19,423 bases of DNA, from assembly GCA_002495675.1 (NCBI GenBank), contig DAGH01000013.1, positions 2,171 to 21,593 on the forward strand, in the 5' to 3' direction. Source of the DNA: Euryarchaeota archaeon UBA182 (lineage in GTDB: Archaea; Thermoplasmatota; Poseidoniia; Poseidoniales; Thalassarchaeaceae). The translations under genes and the position numbers were made by a program. This document shows positions 13,655 through 19,423 of this stretch, one piece after another (the first letter of the stretch is position 1; each line of letters begins with the position of its first letter). The notes beneath the pieces are model-generated. The model was not told the origin of the DNA. It saw only the letters and a list, made by a program, of their open reading frames with translations, and made no database searches.

Positions 13655-14662
13655 GTGTCAGTGGTCGTGAACGCAAGCATCGATCGGCTTCTCAAGGCCA
13701 CCTCAAGATCATTTTACCTATCCCTGCAGATCCTACCTAATCAAATCAAGAACCAAGTAGGCCTGTTGTATTTACTCGCCCGAGTAGCAGACACGATTGC
13801 CGATACCGGAGAGGAGCCGCACCTCTTGCTGTCGAGCCTCGAAAAATACAAAAAAGCGGTCTCAAATGAGTCTCCACCGATAGATTTGACCGAAATAGCC
13901 TCACTTCAGACGGACTCAAGTGAGTCGGATCTGTTGTTATCCGTTAACGAGGTGATTGAAGCATTTGGACGAGTTGGGTCTGCCGATCGGGATATGATGT
14001 TGGAGTGCCTTCTCACCATAATTAGTGGTCAGAGACTCGACATCGAGCGATTTGGAACTAGAGGGAGCAGCATTGTTTCACTCCAAAATGACAATGAAAT
14101 GGATGACTACACCTACAGAGTTGCCGGCTCAGTGGGGGAGTTTTGGACGCGCATGTCAATGAGTCACTTGGTTTTCCACGGACGAGATCCTGAAGAGATG
14201 TTGAAGTTGGGAATTCGGTTTGGTAAGGCCCTACAGTTAATCAACATACTACGAGACATACCCTCTGACCTGAATATCGGGAGGTGCTACATTCCGTCCG
14301 TGAGACTTGCTAGTTTAGACTTGAAGGTGAGCGATCTGAAGAGTGAAGAGTCCATGGAAAAATTCAGGCCCCTGTACAACGAGTACCTTGATTTGGCATG
14401 TGAGTATCTAGACTCTGCCGGAGATTACATATCACTGATTCCCAGGCATCATCGCCGGCTTCGGATATCTTGCATGCTTCCGGTCATCATTGGTTGGAGG
14501 ACCATTCGTTTGATGAGACGGCAGAATGTTCTTGATCAAGACAAAGATGTCAAGATAGATCGCAAACAGGTTGTCTCGATCTTGCTGAAGACCAGAGTGG
14601 CATCCAGATTCTCTAGTTATGAATCCAGACTGATGAGGTCCGAGAGGGATCTGGCGCAGTAG
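13655..14662 (+). CDS. Squalene synthase-like head-to-head prenyl synthase
   Basis: This 335-residue protein belongs to the squalene/phytoene synthase fold. It probably condenses two farnesyl diphosphates (C30), or acts on a related substrate. The N-terminal TSRSFYLSLQILP (16-28) and the first Asp motif DTIAD (46-50) are present. The second Asp motif is DIPSD (201-205) in LQLINILRDIPSDLNIGRCYIP, with magnesium-diphosphate binding expected at both. No C-terminal membrane helix is seen. The start is GTG 13655 (GTG also at 13661 and 13667); TTAACATAG, about 25 nt upstream, may be the TATA box. It lies 63 nt before a second member of the family. C40 phytoene synthesis or an HpnC/HpnD-like half reaction are alternatives. 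Confidence 0.85.
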   Translation: MSVVVNASIDRLLKATSRSFYLSLQILPNQIKNQVGLLYLLARVADTIADTGEEPHLLLSSLEKYKKAVSNESPPIDLTEIASLQTDSSESDLLLSVNEVIEAFGRVGSADRDMMLECLLTIISGQRLDIERFGTRGSSIVSLQNDNEMDDYTYRVAGSVGEFWTRMSMSHLVFHGRDPEEMLKLGIRFGKALQLINILRDIPSDLNIGRCYIPSVRLASLDLKVSDLKSEESMEKFRPLYNEYLDLACEYLDSAGDYISLIPRHHRRLRISCMLPVIIGWRTIRLMRRQNVLDQDKDVKIDRKQVVSILLKTRVASRFSSYESRLMRSERDLAQ

Positions 14663-14725
14663 TACTCAGCGGGCCGCGTCCAAAGAACACAGAACTTCAA
14701 ACGTGGTAGGCCACACCGGTACACG

Positions 14726-15970
14726 ATGGCCACAGAGGGTGAAACTCAATCCATGAATTTGGATAGTTCCAGTCTCAGCGACATTATTCTAGATCAAGAG
14801 AGAATGGCAGACGTCCCAATTGAGAACATAAGATCCAAAGTGTCATTGACGCGTGACGCGGCGCGTGCAATATCAATCACGGCTTTTGAGACCCTCAGAG
14901 AAGGAGCCAAATTCATGGGGGTCATGGGCCAAAGGGGAGGCCTAAAGAGTCCATTTGGACATATTGACGCTTCCATATGGAAGGAAGGGGAGCTACCAGG
15001 GAATATGATCGAAGCATCATATGAATACTGCGAAGAGCTCACCAGAATAGAGGCGGCGAATTTCTATCACTCGTTCAAGTATCTTCCAAATGACGTTAGA
15101 AGGTCAATCTGCGCTTACTACGCATTTTGCAGGAGGGCAGATGACATTGCTGACGGGGATTACACTGACCTTTTTCCCGGAGGCTCTGAAGATAGCCACG
15201 AATCGATTGACTACAGGTCGGAGATAGAGAGGATAATGGGAGAGCCTGTGCTTGGCAGGGACACGTACGATCAGAAGATGTCTCAACTCTTTTACTACCG
15301 AAAGAAACTATCCACGGCCTACACCACCGTTACATCCACCGACCCCATTTTCATTGCTTTGAAAGACACCGTTCGAAGATATAGAATTCCAAGGTCGCTT
15401 CTGGACGACATGATCAGCGGCATGGAAGACGACCTTCACAGAAACAGATTCAACACGTTCGAAGACCTCTACGAGTATTGCTACAAAGTAGCATCAACAG
15501 TCGGATTGGTCTGCATAGAGATATACGGATACGACTCGCCCGAGGCAAAAGACGAGGCCGAGGCATGGGGGATATACATGCAACTTATCAACATCCTCAG
15601 AGATGTATTAGAGGACTCCAAACGAGGCAGAATATATCTGCCTCTTGATGACCTAATACGCTTCGGAATCACAGAGGAAGACGTGCTGAAGGGGGAGAGC
15701 CTTGTAAAACACCCTGGATGGGAGCCATTTTGCAACTACTACACTCAAAGGGCTAAGGCATATGGAAGAACAGCCAAAAGCCTGTTGGGCAGACTGGACA
15801 GGGAAATGAGGTACTCTCCTGCAGCCATGATGGCATTTTACGATTCGATTTTGAGAAAGATCGCGAAAAACCAAGGTGACGTTTTTACTGAGAGGATTCA
15901 ACTATCCAAGCCCGAGAAAATTGGACTTGCAGCTTGGGTTTACTTCCGCTATCGTTTCCTTCCGGTGTGA
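14726..15970 (+). CDS. Phytoene synthase-like protein with N-terminal extension
   Basis: This 414-residue protein probably makes phytoene from two geranylgeranyl diphosphates, the first committed step to carotenoids and retinal. From about residue 98 it follows the CrtB pattern: YCEELTRIEAANFYHSFKYLP, then the first Asp motif DDIAD (139-143) after CAYYAFCRRA, DLHRNRFNTFEDLYEYCYKVASTVG, and the second motif DVLED (293-297) in LINILRDVLEDSKRGRIYLP. About 95 residues before the synthase domain are extra compared with typical 280-310-residue CrtB; they are not membrane-like and not recognised. ATG 14726 is the most upstream start; ATG 14753 is also possible. It is tandem with another synthase, and ABCE1 starts 60 nt downstream. 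No crtI, crtY or rhodopsin gene lies in this window. Confidence 0.88.
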   Translation: MATEGETQSMNLDSSSLSDIILDQERMADVPIENIRSKVSLTRDAARAISITAFETLREGAKFMGVMGQRGGLKSPFGHIDASIWKEGELPGNMIEASYEYCEELTRIEAANFYHSFKYLPNDVRRSICAYYAFCRRADDIADGDYTDLFPGGSEDSHESIDYRSEIERIMGEPVLGRDTYDQKMSQLFYYRKKLSTAYTTVTSTDPIFIALKDTVRRYRIPRSLLDDMISGMEDDLHRNRFNTFEDLYEYCYKVASTVGLVCIEIYGYDSPEAKDEAEAWGIYMQLINILRDVLEDSKRGRIYLPLDDLIRFGITEEDVLKGESLVKHPGWEPFCNYYTQRAKAYGRTAKSLLGRLDREMRYSPAAMMAFYDSILRKIAKNQGDVFTERIQLSKPEKIGLAAWVYFRYRFLPV

Positions 15971-16030
15971 TTGAAGAGCACGAAGATCTCAAAGGGCCGT
16001 TGTCAGAGCGAACTGTAGGAGACTGGCGTA

Positions 16031-17800
16031 ATGAGGGTCGCTGTTTTGCTCGAAGACCGATGCAAGCCAAACACACCTGCCTTTGATTACCTGATGAAAT
16101 ATGCGGGGAGCTGTGGACGGGAATGTATTCAATTTGAAGGGAATAAATGCAAGATTTTGGAATCCGCGTGTCCCGTATGTCTTAACCGGGCGAAGAGATG
16201 TCCTGGAGACGCAGTGAAAATAATTAATCTCCCGGAGGAACTCGACACAGATTTGACGCATAGTTATGGAGAAAACTCCTTCAGACTTTTCCGCCTTCCA
16301 GCACCGAGAGAACAACAAGTGGTGGGAATCCTTGGCCCCAACGGAATGGGAAAATCTACCGCAATCAACCTTCTCTCTGGCTCCACGAGGCCGAATCTAG
16401 GGGACTGGCGGGATTATGACAAAGAATGGACAGAAATAATTGCATCTTTTCCACGAGGGGAATTGAGAGACTACCTTGAATTGGTATCAAAGTCAGGCGT
16501 TGATATCGCAGTCAAGCCGCAATATGTAGACAAACTCCCGAAACTATGGGACGGAGAGGTAAGGGGATTACTGCAGAGGGTAGATGACCACGGCCGCTTG
16601 GATGAATTAGCGGAGAAAACATCCATCAAACATATCTTGGAGAGAAAATTATCCGGATTATCTGGTGGCGAGTTACAGCGAGTCGCGATCTGTGCGACGA
16701 TCCTAAAAGAGGCAGATGTATACTTTTTCGACGAGCCGTCATCCTACTTGGACATACATGAGCGAATGAGGGTAGTAAACATCATACAGAGCCTAGTAGA
16801 AAATGGAAAGAGGATAATCGTAATTGAACACGACCTAGCAATATTGGACGTACTGTGCGACTTGGTTCACATAGTGTATGGACAACGGGCAGCGTATGGG
16901 ATATTTACACCCCCAAGAACGACTCGAACGGCAATAAATGCCTATCTTGACGGGTATCTAAATGAGGAGAATGTCCGTATCCGGGACAAGCCGATATCAT
17001 TCCTGAGAGGTAGAGTCCGAGGCGAAGAAGTCGGAGATACGATACTCCAATGGGGCAATATGAGAAAAGCGATGGGCTCCTTCTCCCTTGAGACCGGACA
17101 GGGAGGAGTCAGGAGCGCAGAGGTGGTTGGAGTTGTGGGCCCCAACGCCACAGGAAAGACCACGATGGTTAGGATGATTGCAGGAGAGATCGAGCCCGAT
17201 GAGGGTTGGTGCACTATGGATGCTAAGGTTTCGTACAAGCCTCAACACGTGAATACGGATTTTGACGGGACAGTCTCCCAATGGCTTGATTCTGAGATCG
17301 GGGTGACATGGAGGAGTGGTGAGTTTAACACACAAGTAATACGTCCATTGCAGATTGACCAGATGGTTGAGCTACGGGCTAGAAGGCTCTCGGGAGGGGA
17401 ATTGCAAGCAGTAAGTATTGCAATATGCCTAGGTAGAGAAGCCGACCTGTACTTGCTCGATGAGCCCAGCGCACATTTGGACGTCAATGCCAGAATGGAA
17501 GCTGCAAAGGCGATCAGGAGAACCATGTTAGCCAAGGAGAAGGCTGCTATGGTAATCGATCATGACATCTATTTCATCGATATTGTCAGTGACTCTCTCC
17601 TTGTTTTTGAGGGTCAGGGAGGTATACAAGGCAAAGCCCTTGGGCCACTCGGTCTCAGACCAGGGATGAATCGTTTCCTGGAGGGGGTGGATGTAACCTT
17701 CCGGAGGGATCACGAATCTCACCGCCCAAGGATAAACAAACCCGGTAGCAGAAAGGACAGAGAGCAAAAACGGGATGGGGAGTTTTTCTATGTCGACTAA
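16031..17800 (+). CDS. ABCE1/RLI ribosome-recycling ATPase with an altered Fe-S domain
   Basis: This 589-residue twin-ATPase splits ribosomes after termination. NBD1 has Walker A GPNGMGKST (102-110), signature LSGGELQR (210-217), Walker B with Asp234-Glu235 and the switch His267. NBD2 has GPNATGKTT (370-378), LSGGELQA (453-460), Asp477-Glu478 and His511. The C terminus RPRINKPGSRKDREQK is typical of ABCE1. The N-terminal ferredoxin-like domain normally has eight cysteines for two [4Fe-4S] clusters. Here I see Cys11, 28, 32, 40, 47, 50 and 57. Aligned on spacing, the fourth cysteine of motif 1 is Glu36 and the third of motif 2 is Arg53, while the spacer after Cys11 is 11 residues longer. AGGAG (16017-16021) precedes ATG 16031. 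grpE and a DUF1499 gene follow closely. Confidence 0.95.
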   Translation: MRVAVLLEDRCKPNTPAFDYLMKYAGSCGRECIQFEGNKCKILESACPVCLNRAKRCPGDAVKIINLPEELDTDLTHSYGENSFRLFRLPAPREQQVVGILGPNGMGKSTAINLLSGSTRPNLGDWRDYDKEWTEIIASFPRGELRDYLELVSKSGVDIAVKPQYVDKLPKLWDGEVRGLLQRVDDHGRLDELAEKTSIKHILERKLSGLSGGELQRVAICATILKEADVYFFDEPSSYLDIHERMRVVNIIQSLVENGKRIIVIEHDLAILDVLCDLVHIVYGQRAAYGIFTPPRTTRTAINAYLDGYLNEENVRIRDKPISFLRGRVRGEEVGDTILQWGNMRKAMGSFSLETGQGGVRSAEVVGVVGPNATGKTTMVRMIAGEIEPDEGWCTMDAKVSYKPQHVNTDFDGTVSQWLDSEIGVTWRSGEFNTQVIRPLQIDQMVELRARRLSGGELQAVSIAICLGREADLYLLDEPSAHLDVNARMEAAKAIRRTMLAKEKAAMVIDHDIYFIDIVSDSLLVFEGQGGIQGKALGPLGLRPGMNRFLEGVDVTFRRDHESHRPRINKPGSRKDREQKRDGEFFYVD

Positions 17801-17832
17801 GAGTTATCACACAACCCGGAGGGGTCTATGGC

Positions 17833-18315
17833 ATGTCTGACGAAATTGAAGAAGCAGAAACCGACAACCCGGTGGACCAAGAAAACAACCAAGATTCACT
17901 TGAATCTGTGAAAAAGGAGCTCCAATATGCTCTTGCGGAGGTTGCCAACATCAGGGCACGGTCCGCAAAGGAAAGGTCTGAGATGATGAGATATGGCTCT
18001 AAACATCTAGGGTTGAGAATGATTGAGGTATTGATGAGTCTTGAGATAGCTATCGGTAAAATGGATGATTCCTCAGAGTCTGTCATTGACGGGCTCCGAT
18101 TGACTGTCGAGAGTATGCGTCAGGGTCTCTCATCAGTGGGAATCACCCCAATTGACATGGATGGTAAGGCATTCGATCCCAGTTGCATGGAGGCACTAGC
18201 GATTGTGCCACCTCCAGATGGAGAGCCATCCGGGACTATCCTAAATATCGTCGAGAAAGGGTACATGATCCACGATAGGGTTCTCAGGCCTGCTAAGGTC
18301 ATAGTCTCAGAGTGA
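17833..18315 (+). CDS. grpE: GrpE nucleotide exchange factor
   Basis: This 160-residue protein releases ADP from the chaperone DnaK. It has an acidic N terminus (1-20), a helical dimerisation segment (about 22-75, LESVKKELQYALAEVANIRAR), a four-helix-bundle part (76-105), and the C-terminal beta wing that inserts into DnaK: GKAFDPSCMEAL (111-122) and IVEKGYMIHDRVLRPAKVIV. The usual HEAL becomes MEAL here. Length is slightly below the bacterial norm (about 190). GGAGGGG lies upstream of ATG 17833; a nearer ATG at 17828 is out of frame. It starts 32 nt after ABCE1, which suggests cotranscription. dnaK and dnaJ are not in the window, so the chaperone partner is encoded elsewhere. Confidence 0.93.
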   Translation: MSDEIEEAETDNPVDQENNQDSLESVKKELQYALAEVANIRARSAKERSEMMRYGSKHLGLRMIEVLMSLEIAIGKMDDSSESVIDGLRLTVESMRQGLSSVGITPIDMDGKAFDPSCMEALAIVPPPDGEPSGTILNIVEKGYMIHDRVLRPAKVIVSE

Positions 18316-18319
18316 TTCC

Positions 18320-18814
18320 ATGGACCTCTCACTGAGATCACTGAGGAGTGTCATTTTCGCCTTTTTTTCTATCTGGATAATTGGAGTCGCCATAATCAAG
18401 GTGGCTTCCCCTACGCCTGATTTCTCGGCAACATTCCCTGATGAGTGCCCTCCTGATTCTCAGAACTGCTCTGGATTTGGAATCTGGGATCATAGGACAG
18501 AGCAAACTGAGCCTCTGGCCTTCTCTGGCAGTATTGAGGAGGCAATGGATTCTGTCAAAGAATGGGCATCTGATCTAAACCGGGCCTCGATCATCCACTC
18601 TAACCTTACGAGCATACACATCGTCGATGTAACTCCTTTCCTGAGGTTCGAAGATGACGTTTTCATCCACATAGAATGCATGGAGGGGAATACTCTGATC
18701 CACGCCCGCAGCTCTTCAAGAGTCGGGATTAGCGATCTCAATGTAAATCCGAACAGATTGGATTCTCTAATATCTCACATGAAATTCGGTGGATCCGGTT
18801 CACCTGGCTGTTAA
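18320..18814 (+). CDS. DUF1499 family protein, membrane-anchored
   Basis: This 164-residue protein has one N-terminal membrane segment (about 10-28, VIFAFFSIWIIGVAIIKVA) followed by an extracytoplasmic domain. The domain ends with the DUF1499 signature ARSSSRVGISDLNVNPNRLDSL (129-150, normally RSASRVGYSDLGVNRKR) and has EDDVFIHIEC in the centre. CPPDSQNC (43-50) may form a disulfide. The function of DUF1499 is not known. It starts 4 nt after the grpE stop, so it is most likely translated from the same mRNA; no ribosome binding site of its own is seen. N-terminal helix plus short basic start (MDLSLRSLR) predicts the domain faces outward. Confidence 0.85.
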   Translation: MDLSLRSLRSVIFAFFSIWIIGVAIIKVASPTPDFSATFPDECPPDSQNCSGFGIWDHRTEQTEPLAFSGSIEEAMDSVKEWASDLNRASIIHSNLTSIHIVDVTPFLRFEDDVFIHIECMEGNTLIHARSSSRVGISDLNVNPNRLDSLISHMKFGGSGSPGC

Positions 18815-18835
18815 CCTTCAGAATACTGGACACCC

Positions 18836-18844
18836 ATATAAATA
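18836..18844 (+). promoter_or_regulatory. TATA box of the large lipoprotein gene
   Basis: ATATAAATA is the clearest archaeal TATA-like box in the window, centred about 27 nt before ATG 18867. GGAGGTGGG (18851-18859) lies between box and start and would be outside the mRNA if transcription began at the ATG, so either it is decoration or the true start of transcription is slightly upstream. Confidence 0.6.
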
Positions 18845-18866
18845 GGCCCGGGAGGTGGGAAGGGGG

Positions 18867-19423
18867 ATGACAATCAAGACGACTGCAATTCCACTTGTGA
18901 TACTTTTACTGGTAGTTCCAATCTCAGGTTGTGTTGGCCAGAACGATCAGGCTTCAGAACAAGAAGATCCAGTTACAGACGACACACCCACAACAATCGA
19001 TGAAATCGATGATCCGGTGCCTACCGTGCTGGACGTTCCGAATGAGGCAGGTTGCGACAGCCTAAATCCCCATCACTGCATGCTACCATTTCCCTCAGAC
19101 GCCTACTTGGTTGAGGATGGATCCACCCAAACAGGGTTTAGGGTCAATATCCCAAGTGGAATCATTCCTGCGTCGGGATCCACGGACCCTGTGGAAATCC
19201 CAAGGATAAACCAAATAGATGGGATGAGTACTGCTACTCAGATAATGACAACTTTCGACTCAGTCCCCGACCTGGCTGACGTTGCCTACCAGTACAACAT
19301 AGAGAGGTCATTGGAACTTGACCATCCGACGATTATCTGGAATGTCGATGACAACCATGCTGTAGCGCACTGGGTTGAGTTGGACGCAAGAGCTCAACCA
19401 GGGGAGCAAACGATACTGCATCT
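18867..19423 (+). CDS. Large secreted lipoprotein (partial, runs off the window)
   Basis: The first 185 codons are open to the end of the window. Residues 1-21 are a lipoprotein signal peptide with lipobox ISGC, Cys22 being the expected lipid site. A Thr/Asp/Glu-rich linker follows (about 23-60). The mature part starts CDSLNPHHCMLPFPSDAYL, with TGFRVNIP soon after; I recall this CDPL...CLLPFPNDFF...TGRRV start from large secreted proteins of unknown function in actinobacteria and other bacteria, and the later HWVELDARAQPGEQTILH fits the same family. The remainder is missing, so no catalytic site can be judged. Both ATG and TATA box are well placed. It probably faces the outside of the cell and may handle polymers or lipids; that is inference. 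Confidence 0.75.
   Translation, partial: MTIKTTAIPLVILLLVVPISGCVGQNDQASEQEDPVTDDTPTTIDEIDDPVPTVLDVPNEAGCDSLNPHHCMLPFPSDAYLVEDGSTQTGFRVNIPSGIIPASGSTDPVEIPRINQIDGMSTATQIMTTFDSVPDLADVAYQYNIERSLELDHPTIIWNVDDNHAVAHWVELDARAQPGEQTILH

Noticed and set aside
16031..16210. Possibility that the unusual ABCE1 cysteine pattern results from a frameshift error
   Set aside because: The frame is continuous from ATG through both ATPase domains, and the residues around the replaced positions (CGRECIQF, CPVCLNRAKRCP) read as a coherent motif, so two independent missense-type changes are more likely than an indel.

Overview
The window looks like a piece of a marine planktonic archaeal chromosome, most likely a Marine Group II/III euryarchaeon (Poseidoniales or relatives). 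This is inferred from gene content; no rRNA or other lineage-defining marker is present. Archaeal signs are a short archaeal-type triosephosphate isomerase, an ABCE1/RLI ribosome-recycling ATPase, a 35-residue eL41-like ribosomal protein, and TATA-like boxes about 22-29 nt upstream of several start codons, as in leaderless archaeal transcripts. Bacterial-type GrpE, SucC/SucD, lipobox lipoproteins and a squalene/phytoene synthase pair fit the mixed gene stock expected of such surface-ocean archaea. No mobile element, CRISPR array or rRNA was found.

Layout. 264-3551 (+) encodes an unusual 1095-residue protein that joins fascin-like, C-type lectin, VPS62-like and paired WVGIY (SKICH-like) domains around four membrane helices. 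3630-6197 is an accessory stretch: a small alpha/beta protein, a lipid-anchored FSH1-like serine hydrolase, a 54-residue single-pass protein on the minus strand, a GNAT acetyltransferase and a four-helix membrane protein with a palindrome over its promoter region. 6264-8295 carries an mPGES-2-like glutaredoxin/GST protein and a CobW-family G3E GTPase with an extra C-terminal domain. 8404-8943 (-) is a SprT-like zinc metalloprotease, divergent from a tRNA-Ala(GGC) gene. On the minus strand, 9123-9230 is the eL41-like gene, and 11364-9276 is a gene row of sugar-nucleotide transferase, triosephosphate isomerase and a two-helix membrane protein. On the plus strand follow sucC-sucD, a squalene-synthase-like gene, a phytoene-synthase-like gene, then ABCE1-grpE-DUF1499 and the start of a large lipoprotein that runs off the window.

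How the genes work together. The core genes serve central carbon metabolism (TpiA, SucCD), sugar-nucleotide supply for glycans, C30/C40 isoprenoid synthesis (possibly carotenoid for a rhodopsin, though no crtI, crtY or rhodopsin gene is in view), and translation and protein quality control (ABCE1, eL41, tRNA-Ala, GrpE). The accessory half is rich in proteins that resemble eukaryotic families.

The points I consider most worth following are the giant chimeric protein with a predicted cytosolic location for its binding domains, and an ABCE1 whose second [4Fe-4S] cluster appears to have lost two ligands. Two genes under 60 codons (eL41-like and the 54-residue membrane protein) were found by reading the sequence. 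All family assignments rest on motif reading by eye; no database search was possible.
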